Program-made: the position numbers and the translations under genes
Shown here: piece after piece, positions 1 through 11,049 of the stretch
Numbering within the stretch: the first letter of the stretch is position 1
Layout: each line of letters opens with the position of its first letter
Notes under the pieces: generated by a model
The model's input: the letters and a program-made list of their open reading frames with translations, nothing else
What the model was told of the DNA's origin: nothing
Database searches by the model: none
Assembly: GCA_949710005.1 (NCBI GenBank)
Contig: OX453279.1
Span: 8,614,878-8,678,877 of the forward strand
DNA from: Ricordea florida
Taxonomy: Eukaryota; Cnidaria; Anthozoa; Corallimorpharia; Ricordeidae
Reading direction: 5' to 3'
Length of the DNA stretch: 64,000 bases

Positions 1-2526
1 CTTCCGTGAATGTTATCTGGAAAAGTTCTCAAATCTAACCATAATGCAAATTAATCAGCATAAAAACCTCTTTGTCAGAGAGTTTTATTCAGTCTGAAAC
101 GTTTCTTTACCTATTCCCAGAAATCTATTGGAAGCATACCTTTTGGAAATACACGATTTGGCATTCCATCAGTTGTAATTTTGGTAAAAAAAACAAACAA
201 TTCAGAATCTCTCTCTCCTCCTTTATAATCCTCCGTGAACAAACATTAAATTCCTGTCATTGATCTCCTTGGTAAATTAATGTGTTGGGTTTAGAAATGG
301 TGAATGTTTTATGGAGGCAGGAGCCCATTACCAGGAGCCTTCCTCTGCTTCATGTGCCTACGACGGCGTATCCCCGTTTTGTGATATTTTTAGATCACGT
401 TTTCCCGCGAACCTAGGCTGTTCCCAACGCGGTCCGCATGTGTTGAGATTTACGACTAAAAAGTAATGGCGGCCGAAGGTGGTATAGCGATGCTTCCAAA
501 ATTCGCTATTCCGTGATACCATAATGGTATTTCAATTTTCCTTTGGTGAGAGACTGGAACCAGAATGAATTAATGATTAAGTACTGCCCAGCGAGCGATC
601 TTTGGATTACATTTTCCCTTCCGCAGTGTGGTCGGTCGAGTTTTCCATCATCGCTGATTCGGCCTTTGTTTCTTTCAAAGTCAGAATTTCTCGTGAGTAT
701 TTAGTTCAGGAAATGTAGTTGTTTTCAAGATAAGAATTACGAAAAGGTATTGGGATGTAGATTCTTCTGAGGCACCTTCGAGGAGGAAGATTTTCTCTCA
801 GAGCGAGAGCAGAGATGGGGGAAGGATCGTTACTTTTAGAAGAAGCTTTTCAAAGATGAAATGCAGCGGGCTGAACAAGGCTTAAGCCGCAAGGTCCCTG
901 GAATGAAGTTTGTCTTTGGCTATCGGGGCAACTGGACCAGATTGAATGTTTTGCCTGCCAAAATAATGCAGGTGTGCGTAAATTTCAGTACTGTTGTAAT
1001 CAATAGAAAAATAATCATTACCATTTTATATATGACTATCCTATTGTTGTCGATTTGCTGCATGTAGTTCATCTTGGTGCATATTTTATGAGCAATCCCA
1101 GTGTGGCTGTTTTATGAGCATATTGGCTTTGTTGGCTTATAAATATGTTGAGAATCTATAGGGGTGTTTCAGGTTACTATTGTAATAACATTCATCCTTT
1201 ACTTTCGAAACGATACATCATTGCTGCGATCCAAGACTACGGGGACAATCCGAGAAGAGCAGTTCCTGCAGCAAAATTTCATTTAACTTGATTTTTTCAA
1301 GTGACCTCCTAAGCAGACGCAGAGTAAATAGCCTTTAGTTCTTTGAGGCATGATGTAACAACCATGAGACAACAGGTATGAGCATCACAGACTGCCTTTG
1401 TGTAAGTACTTATTTTACGAACATACTGCACTGTACCATAAATGACATAGTTGCTTCACTTACCGTTGCCATACATTATATGGAGTATAAAGATCATTGG
1501 TAAATATAAAACATGATTGATTTCTTAAAGTTTCTCCTTTCGGTATCTATTTACTGTCATGTAAGCACAACTGATTACAAATCATTAGCTGAAGGATAAA
1601 TACTGAACTGGTCTAACATCAATAGAAGGATTACCATATCTATGGCACAGATTAAGGAGAAATACTACCCCAATCTTATGGGGTAAAATAAGAGAAACAT
1701 GGTATCTGTAACGAAACTTTGTCATCCCGCAGTTTATCCAGACAATGCAAAGAGAAGCAGGCAGAAAAAATTTCTTGCATGGCAGGTAGTAACTTTGGAC
1801 TGATAATATTGCTCTTTGAAACTAATTCTGTAGTCTACAGACAGAACAAGGAACAGCCCTTGCTGAAATAATAATATTTCAGAAGTGTGAAGCAATAAAA
1901 TACGTATTATTATGATGGTGGTTTCTACTAATATTAGATTTTGCCAATGGGTCTAAAATACACTGTAAGTCATAAGTACATTGTGCACATTACTGTATGG
2001 TAGTGGAGAGTGACAAGCAGTCACGGAAAATTAACAGTCAATAGTTTCCCAGTGACTATGTTCTTAAGTTGACAATTTTCCCATATTTATGGTCTGTTTG
2101 TTAGGCAAAGTACTCAAACTGATGCTGCCGACTATATACAGTTGCACAAGGGTTGAATCCCTGATTGATTTTGACTCTTGTTTTTCTGCATAGTTGTGTA
2201 CTGATTCCTTAGATTTTGTGAATAGTTTTTTTTCCAACATATCTCCAAATGGGAGATACTTCATTAGCCCTCTAAGAATTAGCAGTAGTGCTCTCAAGTC
2301 AATATTTAGTGTGTTAAAGTATGCCTGTGGTGGTATTATTTGTCAGCAATTGGCTATGCTCCTGCTGTAGGAAGATTAATAAATAGGAAGGACAAGGTTG
2401 TTGTAAACTAGTACTCTGAAAAGGGGTACAGAGATGTTACTCTAAGCCTTGATGGCAGTAAAGATACTGTCTTGAAGATAAAGGCAAGTGTGATTCCATG
2501 TGTCATTGTTGTTAACTCATTTCCAG
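1..2526. other. No recognisable gene; unique-looking DNA
   Basis: I see no ORF with a recognisable family, RNA gene or long repeat here, apart from the short dispersed sequence at 318-347 that is listed separately. Short open stretches such as 861-1067 have no homology that I recognise and no convincing start context. The region could hold introns or non-coding exons of a host gene. Confidence 0.5.
318..347 (+). repeat. Short dispersed repeat containing CAGGAGCCCATTACC
   Basis: Twenty-one bases starting at 318 are identical to the reverse complement of 4563-4583, and the match runs on with one mismatch for about nine more bases. The 15-base core also occurs at 63734-63748, and the related ATGGGCTCCTGATGG occurs near 7978. 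Four occurrences in 64 kb suggest the edge of a dispersed element, but I cannot name it. Confidence 0.45.
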
Positions 2527-2875
2527 AGTCAGTCAAGCCTTGGAGGGAGGCAAGGGAGCAATGCGTATACCATCATTGCTGTTAAGTTTGGTTCTTAGTG
2601 CAAAAAATTACCCTGATCTCACAGCACACATTGATGATGAGCCAAAACCCTGCGATGGGGTTTTGATTGGCTGTGGCAGATCAGTCGGTAAATTTGCCAA
2701 GGCTAATGGCCTTTGTGCCCTTGTAGACAGCCATTTTCATAACAATAGTGATGCCTTCATTTTGATGTCAAATTGCACTAAACAAATTGTTGCTCTTTAT
2801 TCACGATTGTTGCAGGAGCAAAGCTTAAACCTACACTTGGATACATTAACCTGGCTAGAATATGCAAAGTCTTAA
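2527..2875 (+). CDS. Possible exon: hypothetical protein with a DSHFHN motif
   Basis: An open frame of about 115 codons follows a good splice acceptor (pyrimidine-rich, ending CATTTCCAG at 2526) and ends at a TAA. There is no ATG near its 5' end, so it is more likely an exon than a whole gene. The translation holds GVLIGCG, then about 20 residues later LVDSHFHNN, then a hydrophobic strand. This order resembles the strand and DSH(S/F)-type region of papain-fold domains related to herpesviral-tegument-type peptidases that occur in some invertebrate transposon proteins, but the likeness is short and from memory. Treat the family as unknown. It could also be a decayed exon. Confidence 0.35.
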
Positions 2876-3354
2876 TTGTCTTATTCATTTGATGGTAAAA
2901 AGCCTCTGTAGTCAACATTGATATCATTGAGGTCCAGGGTTGGGATTTTTACCGAGGACTGAACTATTTGTTTTCTTTTCCAAGGTTGACAATTGTCTTG
3001 CTGGTCAATAAAATAAAAATAACTTATTGTTGACAAACTCATTCTGCCTCTGAGGCTTTCCAACTTTGTATCTGCATTACATACATGTACTATATATTGT
3101 TTGTCTGACAGGTTCCACATATACCATCCAGTTTATCTCAGATTCTCTGGTTAAAGTAAAAGTATTTCGATGCATATGCAGTTGTCTTCTAAATAAGCCA
3201 AATTGGAATGAGTTATTGTAGTAGTTTACTCTCACTGCTGTACTTAGTAGATATTGAAAACACTAAAACATTTCGTTTGCTACATAGTCATTGTTAGCCT
3301 AGTCAAAGAATCGGTGCAATAACAGCTCCATTGTTCTGTTTTTTTTATCATAGT
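2876..3354. other. No gene seen
   Basis: No supported gene, RNA or repeat was recognised here. The short reverse ORF at 2881-3120 has no recognisable content. Confidence 0.5.
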
Positions 3355-3461
3355 TCATATAGCAACACAATTTTGCATGAGATATTGCACAGGAATCATT
3401 TGAAGTAACAAGAATGACTTGCTTACGAAAGTGTGCACGGCAACAGGACAAAGACCGTGGT

Positions 3462-3787
3462 GGAATTTGATATAACGGCTAATTTCGCCATTATATAATA
3501 CTGTAGACCGAAACAAAATTGAGCCGCAAAGTCAATCAGTGTAAAAGTATATTGGAAAAAGTAATAAAATTATATAAAAAAAAATTATTACTATATTAAA
3601 AAATTATAGTAATCATATTATATACACACACAAATTTTCGCCGTTAATTAACGGCGAAATATTTCATTTTAGCCGTTAATTAACGGCGAAATAATGATAT
3701 CTATATATGTATAGAGGCTTTTTGGCTAATGTTGAGTTTCCTCTATATATACAGATAATAGCGAATTTCGCCATTGTGTAAAGACCG
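3462..3787. mobile_element. 326-bp MITE-like insertion with 10-bp target duplication
   Basis: The insertion is flanked by direct copies of AGACCGTGGT (3452-3461 and 3788-3797). Removing it with one copy makes the minus-strand reading frame continue across the junction, which supports a real insertion. The inside is AT-rich and contains two palindromes (3636-3659, 3672-3687) and two direct copies of an AATTTCGCCATT motif near its ends. It has no coding capacity. A 9-10 bp duplication would fit a Mutator-like non-autonomous element, but no long terminal inverted repeat is evident. Confidence 0.55.
3636..3687. repeat. Two palindromes centred on TTAATTAA
   Basis: A perfect 24-bp palindrome at 3636-3659 (TTTCGCCG, TTAATTAA, CGGCGAAA) is followed 12 bp later by a 16-bp one, GCCGTTAATTAACGGC, at 3672-3687. 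They lie in the middle of the 326-bp insertion and could be hairpins or protein-binding sites of that element. Confidence 0.6.
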
Positions 3788-4544
3788 AGACCGTGGTTCG
3801 TCAAAATCCTTTCGAGAAGCCTGCGCTGTTGTGTCGTTTTACCAGGATGAAACTTGGCGAGACTTTTCATCCATGCAATAGAAAATGTTGCTTTCCTGAA
3901 CGTTTCCTCCGAACTTTTAAAGCCACCATTGATCAAGAGTCTGAAGTTGTCCAGTAGTTCAGCAGAGAGTAAATGCTGCACAAATGATAACCTGACCGTG
4001 TTAGAGGTTACGCGAGTTGACTCGGCCAGCTTTTCTCTTACTTTATCCGCGACAATTAAGCCCTCTTCATCGGAAAATATCCAGGAACAAAGCTTTTTCA
4101 TGTCATCCTCCACCAAGAGGGAGTTTTTGCGCCTCGAATAAGTCTCTGAACTTGTCGCTTTCTTCGACCATAGTTACCTATGCTTCGACCGCTTAGCTGA
4201 CACTTATGCTTTGATGATGTTTTGGCACCAGTCGAAACTTTTCCCGCCTTTGACGCTGTGCTTCCAAATGCGCTAAAATCGTTTTCGCTTTCCGAATTGC
4301 TGCTTAACTCGAAAGAGGATACAGCAAAATTCTTACTCAGAAACTCCGAAATAAATGATCAGGGATCCCCGCTACTCGCCGCTTTGTCTGCCATTGATAA
4401 CCTTTATTAGTAAAATCTGACGTCACATTTCAATTGTCTGTGTCTCCTCTCTCACTGGCTCTTTCTCCTATTTGCCGCGGAATTACTAATAAGATGTTCT
4501 GTTTTTAACTCAGAACGAGGATACGCTATCGTACAGACCTATAG

Positions 4545-5267
4545 CTAGAGGGCAAGAGGAACGCTCCTGGTAATGGGCTCCTGATGGAGGACAATGTTTT
4601 CATAAGTTAATTCTTTACCTGCCTCTCTAGCCAAATAATCACTTGAGATGATTAAATATTCCAATTCAAGGTTTGTTATTAAATAATTCGGAGTTTTTAT
4701 TTCGTCAAAATAAACAACAATGTGAGATACTGGGGCTAATGTAATCTCAAAGGTTAAGTGATGAGGCAGCGCCGTTGGATAAAAAGTTCCATGATCTTTG
4801 AGAATTGGATGATCGAAAGGTATGATATATGTGGATTTGTCACCCGCATCTGTTCGAAGTTTCCTCATATTTAAATCGGATATTCCTTGCCTCAATCTAT
4901 CTTTACGATCTTTAATAGGTAAGAATAAATCATGATATGTTTGAAATAAATCATTTCTTTGAGTATCCTGCAATGTTTCACCACCATAAACAACTTTTAG
5001 TCTGTAAACGAGGTTTCTACCTACATTATTTACGAGAGTGTTATTCGCATGACCTGATACATTCAAATCAAAGAGTAGATACACACTACCTGGAACAATC
5101 ACGATATTTTCAGCTAATTTTGGAATGTGTATGTATAATGTTTCACCAGGACTTCCTGATAAGGGGCTCAGTGTGATTCGATTTAAACATGATTCTGCTT
5201 TCAAACCATTAGGTTCTTTAGGCATTCTGTTTTGATCGATTTTCTTGGGTATAGAATTCATCTTCAA
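4545..5267 (-). pseudogene. Free-standing partial Polinton capsid-like ORF (N-terminal part)
   Basis: This uninterrupted 240-codon minus-strand ORF is clearly related to the first half of the capsid-like gene of the Polinton at 44.1-45.4 kb. It shares the order PGETLYIHIPKL, IVPGSVY, NNVGRNL, GGETLQD, YHDLFL, RLRQGISDLNMRK, ILKDHGTFYP. By eye roughly half of the residues are identical, so it comes from a different Polinton lineage. It ends at a TAG where the shared repeat seen at 318-347 begins, and the second half of the capsid protein is missing. The first ATG is at 5267, with a second at 5261. No other Polinton gene or TIR is seen next to it, so it is either a truncated relic or a captured ORF. 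It is odd that the frame has stayed open. Confidence 0.6.
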
Positions 5268-7935
5268 GATCTACTATAGATGGAATGTTTTGTTTGAACC
5301 AAGATAACCTCAATAAAATGCTAGCAGAAAATCAACAAAATGTTAGCAGAAAACCAACAGAAAAATCAACAGAAAGTCAACAGAAAACCAACAAAACTAA
5401 GAGCACTAAGAAAAAATCAAGAAAATTACTGAGCACCTCTTATAGAAAATTACTGAGCATCTCTTATGGATTATTTTGAGTATCTCTTATGAATTATTTG
5501 AGCATCTCCTTTAGAGAAACCTTTCATTTGCCTCTTGCGTGTAGTACTTTCTCAAAAATGTTAAAAGATAAATTCTTAGATTTTCTAAATTTAAGGTTAC
5601 TTCCCACCTTCGCGGGTGCCCTTCGGGAAAAAAATCGCACGCGCGCCAGTTTCAATAAATCCCTAACAAACCATATATCATAAGAAAGCTTAATAAATCT
5701 AGTTTACGATAAAAATACAATTTCAGCAATGTTTTCTTTTAGGAAGTGTCTAATGGCGGTAAGGCGTGAAACGACCGAGGGTTCTTCTATTGAATTTATC
5801 GGGTATCGGATTCCGCAGTACGAGCAAAATGGCTGCACAATCTTATTCACAAGGCATCAATCAACAAAAGTGTGTCGGGCTTTTTCGATATTTTGATTGG
5901 TTGTTTAGATATCCACATCTAAAGTTGGCATAAAAATATGCGAGACGTGTTGCGTAAATGGACGCCACGGCAAAAATATGTTAAATATCAAAATTTCCCG
6001 ACATTCTTTGGTTTGTCATTATCTCTGGAATGTTCTGGCGAAATTTCACGGCAATCCGTCAAATATACATACCCCATAAATTCGCTCAAAGTGGATGTAT
6101 TCCTCCCAAAATCAAATGCCAGGTTTTAGATCGTTAAGGTTCGTAAACAACTCACAGCACGCCAGGAGATGATCTCGCCTGATAAAACCGCAAACCAATG
6201 GAACAGCAGGACCTCCTACCGTCTATGAAAATAGATCAACATTTCCCGGGAAAAGCATCGCATTGCAACACATTTTTTATCTCGTTCAGCGGAGTTCAAT
6301 TCAGGACGACGACGCAATATAATGGGCAAAGACACCAAAGGCACAGGCAAAACCACGCCAAAAAGGTTAAAGTCGGAAAACGTGCCATTGAAAAACAAGG
6401 CGTTAACGACTGACAGACTAAGAAATACCTTACTGCTGAAATGAATTCCCTTGGGTAGGTTTCATGATTTCATGATTTGAAAATTACGCTTCGAGGTGAT
6501 TGCTTATGTTTTTGCATCAAAGCGAGCAAATGCATAACGAAAGAAGCCTCGTTTTAAACTTATGTATGATAAATTTAGGTTTGACGGCGACTTCTTTGTA
6601 CGAAACCTGGACGATAGCGTGGAACGGAGTCCCAGAACCAGTTCCCCGCTTACATCGTAAAACCTGTTGGTCTTAGGCGTTGTGTGGAATGGTGTCACCA
6701 GCTCATGTGAGGGGCACTTGGGGTTTCTGCAACGGCAAATCCATTCCGCTCCCAGTCCAGTCTTTGCAACTTTTACAAAGTTTACCCCTTCGCTTTGATA
6801 AAAGCTGTAATTGACTCGTCCAGCAAGCTGTCGATTGAGCTCATCTGTATCGACAATGTCCCTGTGTTTGGTGCAGTAAGTGTCGCATTCTTCTTTTTCT
6901 TCGTCGCTTTTGCCAGATTCCGACGAAGAATCTTGCTCGCATCCTGCACTGGTGTTGACTTTGATTTTTAATCTACGTGCTCCAAGGATATTCGAACGCT
7001 CAGGATCTTCAGCAGATGCCAGACAAAATGGAGCTATTTCGTTCCTCTTTGGGCCGGTTTTTTTCGTTTTCTTTACCTAAGGACTTTTTTCTGCTTTTGA
7101 TTTTTCCATCAAAGTTAGCGTGAAGTCCTCCCAGGAGGGAATTTTGTCAGTGTGACTTGTCAAGTACATGATGTAAACAAAGAATACGCAAATAACATGA
7201 AATACGAGCGATAAACGTTTCCGCGAAAATTGCCACAGGGGCCTCGCCCTTTTACAAGATTATGACACCTTCCTAGCTAGTTAAATAACTCGGGCGCTTT
7301 TTGAGATTTTTAACGTTTTTCTTTTTTAAACACTACATAAAATGACTAACTTAAATTCTGTCAAGCAAAAGGAAAAAACGTTTTTTTTGGCCTCTGAAGG
7401 TAAGAAGTAACCTTAAATTTTATTTTTTTGTAAATATAATTTTTAAGAAACGTTCAATTAAATTCTTATATTTTCTAAATTTAAATTTCATTTTTTTGTA
7501 AATATAATTTCTAAGAAACGCTAAAAGATAAATTCTTATATTTTCTAAATTTAAATTTCATTTTTTAAAATTTTTGAATTTGTAGATTTTTTTTAGAATT
7601 TCTAATAAAATAGTTAATTATTAATAGAAATTGAATTTGTAATAAATGTTAATTATTAATAAAAAATAATTCTTAATAATCAAAGTTAAATATTTATCAA
7701 AGTGGGCGTGGTCCCAAAGGTCAAAGGTCAAAGGGGTAAATTAACGAGGAATTTTAATAGGGGATTTCTCGATAATTTTAGCGTGGGCCGGAACCCACTT
7801 TTCTCTACTACTACAAAACAAAACGGGACAGTCACTCTAAATACTGGGGAAAATTCGGTTAAAGCTGGTGGTTTGGAGAACTATGGTAAGTTTTATTCGC
7901 CCGTTTAGATCTTTTGCTTTTGAGACAATCGTCCC
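5268..7935. other. AT-rich intergenic sequence without recognisable genes
   Basis: No supported gene was found. The short ORFs at 5285-5683, 5938-6129, 6198-6413 and 6880-7080 are low-complexity or lack recognisable content. The 5' flank of the capsid-like relic holds imperfect AAAATCAACAGAAA-type repeats near 5330-5400. A motif close to AAAAGATAAATTCTTA is found at about 5566 and again in the 68-bp repeat near 7430-7560. Confidence 0.5.
7421..7560. repeat. Tandem 68-bp AT-rich repeat, two copies
   Basis: Two adjacent copies share GTAAATATAATTT, then AAGAAACG, then TTCTTATATTTTCTAAATTT, with a 68-bp offset (GTAAAT at 7430 and 7498). A related partial copy is near 5563-5600. There is no coding capacity. 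Confidence 0.6.
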
Positions 7936-8011
7936 ATGGCATTTATATTAGTAACAAATGTATGGTGTCAGGATATTGATGGGCTCCTGATGGTGTTTAA
8001 TTTTGTTTCAG

Positions 8012-8760
8012 AAGAGCGCTTTAGGAAGCCTGTTATGACAACCGAGTTGACAGAATTTCGAAGAAGCTGGGTCGCTGATAAAAGTCGGAGGAAATGGTGC
8101 TGGATCCTTAGAATATTTGAAGATTGGCGTAAAGCGAGAAACGAGGCCGTTTTAAGGGAGCCTTATCTTGGGGAGCCCGAATACCATGAGCCACCGCCCA
8201 GTATGTCCGATGAGGAGCTCGATGACATTCTGGAAAAGTTTGTAGCTGAGGTGCGGAAGGAAGGACAAGAATACCCTGGAGAGACATTGTCTGAAATGAT
8301 TTGCTGTATACAAACCTATTTGCGGATTGAGTAGAAAAGAAATATTACTCCTGTTGATAAAAGGGTTGTAATTTCCGAAATTTGAATTCTGCCTTAACTT
8401 ACCAAATGAAATTATTTGTGGGAGCATGGTTATTTGGGGAATGATAACCTTGAAGTCTTAAGAAATACCTTGGTTTGGGTTTTGGGCTCAAATTTTGCTC
8501 TTAGGGCAGCTCAAGAACATCGTAATCTTAGAATGAAAAATTCCCAGATGTCCCTTGCGATTGATGAGGATGGAAAGCAGTATTTAGAATACAAAGAAGA
8601 CGTAAGCAAAACAAATAGTGGGGGACTTGGTCATGCTCATTTGATAAGGAGGGCGTACGAAATAATATTGAGCCTGAAAGATGTCCAGTTCGACTTTACA
8701 AGTATAGAAATTTACTGTTTGGTGTCCTTGATAATCTCAGACTGCTTGTTAATATTGCAG
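8012..8760 (+). pseudogene. Crypton-like tyrosine recombinase relic (DUF3504/QRICH1-type)
   Basis: A splice-acceptor-like GTTTCAG ends at 8011. It is followed by coding sequence with MSDEELDDILEKFVAEVRK and then CIQTYLRI, typical of the N-terminal core-binding part of Crypton-derived DUF3504 proteins. The frame stops at 8334 and similarity resumes near 8420 with VLRNTLVWVLGSNFALRAAQEHRNLR, the segment carrying the first catalytic-type Arg, then YLEYKEDVSKTNSGGLGH. A one-base shift near 8660 moves the match to a second frame, which reads PERCPVRLYKYR. The HxxR and Tyr region is not seen. In the family these domains derive from tyrosine-recombinase transposons and are often domesticated. With a stop, a gap and a frameshift, this copy looks dead, though the gap could be an intron. 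Confidence 0.6.
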
Positions 8761-8765
8761 CATAG

Positions 8766-8810
8766 CTACACACTGCAATAATAAATTATTAAAAATATTG
8801 CAGTGTGTAG
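8766..8810. repeat. Perfect 15-bp inverted repeat (hairpin)
   Basis: CTACACACTGCAATA at 8766-8780 is exactly repeated in inverted orientation at 8796-8810, with a 15-nt AT-rich loop. Further AATATTGCAG copies lie on both sides (8752-8761 and 8832-8841), so this may be the core of a small foldback element next to the Crypton relic. Confidence 0.7.
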
Positions 8811-8844
8811 GCTGCAATATGTTTAATATTGCAGCCTGTTTGTT

Positions 8845-10630
8845 TTAGCACGTTTAGTATATATTACCCCTAATAATTTCCCTGCCAACAAAAAGAACCA
8901 CCCCTGTTTTCCTCAGACAGTTTTAGCATCTTTTAAGACTGCAATCAGTGATTTAGTACAGAGAGAGAACAATGGCACTGGGTATTGAATAGTAAATATT
9001 CACCTCAGAGCAACTCGCGTGAATTTTTGGCAATCGTGACAAGCAAAGAAATCATCCAAGTGAAATATCCACCACTAGCCACCTCCACTTCGGTGAATAG
9101 TTGTTAGTTAGTACAGTTGAGCCCACGTTCCATCGGTGTTCGTTTCAGAGCACGCGAAAGCGAGGCTTTTGGGTCAAAACAAAATGTTCTTACCGAAGGA
9201 CTGTAGGTTTGTCTGACCTAATTTTATTGTGTTTAGTATGGTAAGGCACTGTATAGCATATGGATGTGTTATCCGAAGTAACAACCCCAAATTTGCATAG
9301 CTATCGTCGCATTCTTTACCAATAAACAATCAGAAACCCCTTCGAGCGCGGTTATTCCAGATAAAGAGAAAAAACCCTCCGGTTTCTAGTCATTCATATC
9401 TTTCCAGGGACCATTTTGCGGAGGAATTTTTTTAAGCAACACATGGGAGGAAGATTGTATATGGAACGTGGATCTGTTCCCACAAGGTTCAGTTTTAGAC
9501 AGAAGGCAAAGCCAAAGCGGAAAGCTCATGTTGATCGCTCATCACCGGTTGGTGCCAGCCGAGTCACAGATCAACTGAACACCCGATCTGACTTTGTTGA
9601 AATCTCACCTGAAAAAGTAGTTATTTTTCCGTCAGTGAATCTGAATTGCCGAGTAGAAACTAGAGGATGTTTTGAATGTCAGAAAACGTAACTTTCAATA
9701 GGCCAAATACCCAAGGAAAACGATGTCTCGTCTTGATCTTACGCCTACCTGTGCGTTAGTTCGCCAAAAGGAGAGCAGTGAGATAAGTGCCAAATGGGAA
9801 AATACTACTAAAATGATAACCGATTTAGGGACACTATTCTTCGATTTAGCACAACAGATTTCTTCGAATGTTACTTAGACTTGAGATCTCCCATTTTACG
9901 ATTCTTGCTAGTTTTCCTATTCTACTTTTTTACGACTGTACATGCTGTTTGCCTAAAGGTGGAAATTTTTCGATCGTATAATTTTGCCAGTGAAATGTTC
10001 TATGACGTAAAACGACTGCAATACTGCGACTCATGGAAGTTTCTCAAATTGTTGATCAAAAATGGTTCATCTTTGGTTGAGGCGCTTGAAGAACAAGAAA
10101 TAGTCAGTCGTGTGAGCAGTGAGTAGCCATGTCTATGTACCACACGATTAACTATTTTTGTTGTTCAATATTCCAGTATCGAAATAATCCTAGAAGCTGG
10201 AGGTGAATAATGGATATATAAAAAACAAGAGGCTTCAAAAGCCTTCACTGGGTTGCCTTTGTGAACCCTTAGTACGCAAACGGCTCAGTTTTTTGAAACT
10301 GTTTTTTCAATCCATTATAGTTTGCAGTGTCAGTTGTGTTCAATAAGAGAAGTGTACAAGGAGTTAATCAAAGGCTCCTATGAACAAACTCATGAATGCA
10401 TTCGGTGACACATGAGGAGAATTTTAGATTTCAGAACTCATTCAAATGATTTAATCAAGAAAGGCCTGTAGGGCTCTGCCATTTCGTGTTCCATTTACCA
10501 ATTTAAAAAATATGCAGCCAAGGCCTGCATACAGCTTCACATTCTATATAGACAAGGGTATCTTTGAAAAAAAGAAAAGAAAATCGATTCAGTTTAAAAA
10601 AAAAGAACATAAAAAGGAAGTCAAGAACAC
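8845..10630. other. No gene seen
   Basis: The open frames at 9416-9691 and 9881-10126 have no recognisable domain, poor start contexts and no supporting splice pattern that I can defend. I see no repeats or RNA genes in this stretch. Confidence 0.45.
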
Positions 10631-10635
10631 ACTCA

Positions 10636-10697
10636 CTGGGACTTGGACTCGGACCACCTGCTCCACAGTTCGGAATGCTATCCATTAGACCATCCAG
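10636..10697 (-). repeat. tRNA-derived SINE-like sequence or tRNA pseudogene
   Basis: On the minus strand a pol III A-box-like TGGTCTAATGGATAGC is followed by a B-box-like GGTCCGAGTCCAAGTCC at roughly tRNA spacing, then a T-rich tract (10590-10605 region). The anticodon stem-loop is degenerate, with no proper CT-NNN-A loop, and the acceptor stem does not close. It is therefore not a functional tRNA. It is more likely the head of a SINE or an old tRNA-like pseudogene. Confidence 0.5.
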
Positions 10698-11019
10698 AAT
10701 TACGTGGCCACCAGGGATATATCTTATATTTTATATGTTATAGATCTTTCGCTCGTACATTCTACTGAGTGAAACTGTAAAAATTATATCTCATTTTTCA
10801 ACGTTCATGAAAGGTAGTCCATCATTCGCGAGGCTTTATCTGGAAACCGATATTTAAAATGGAGATGCCGTTGTAGAATTGACAAATTTATGGTAAACAT
10901 TGACGAACGTTAACGTGTTTTAGCGGGGCTCCCAAGCGCGCTTCGCGGGCGTGGGACAGAGCCCCATCCTCATGGAATATGGTGAACCTCTTTACGTTTG
11001 GTTGTCACGTGACTGACCG

Positions 11020-11049
11020 AGCGTACGTACGTACATACGTACGTACGCT
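11020..11049. repeat. CGTA-repeat palindrome
   Basis: The stretch AGCGTACGTACGTAC runs into GTACGTACGCT around a central CAT, giving an almost perfect palindrome made of CGTA units. It lies within a GC-rich dispersed-looking segment that includes GGGGCTCCCAAGCGCGC at about 10924. It may be part of an unnamed MITE. Confidence 0.5.

Larger units (their letters stand above)
3355..4394 (-). pseudogene. Degenerate multi-frame ORF of unknown family, split by a MITE
   Basis: Read on the minus strand from an ATG at 4394, coding-like sequence continues through an early stop and frame changes into a 100-residue helical stretch (frame open from about 4150 to 3798; VEDDMKKLCSW, then SFVQHLLSAELLDNF). 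At 3797 it meets a 326-bp insertion. After the insertion and one copy of its 10-bp target duplication, the same frame is open again down to a TGA at 3355-3357. The N-terminal part is Ser-rich and polar, and the rest is charged and helical. I do not recognise the family. The early stop and frame changes point to a pseudogene or to unrecognised splicing. The plus-strand ORFs over this region are its antisense shadows. Confidence 0.45.

Noticed and set aside
9416..10126. Two plus-strand ORFs as host genes
   Set aside because: No recognisable domain, no splice or start support; kept as unannotated sequence.
10636..10697. Functional tRNA gene
   Set aside because: A and B boxes are recognisable, but the anticodon loop and acceptor stem do not form correctly.
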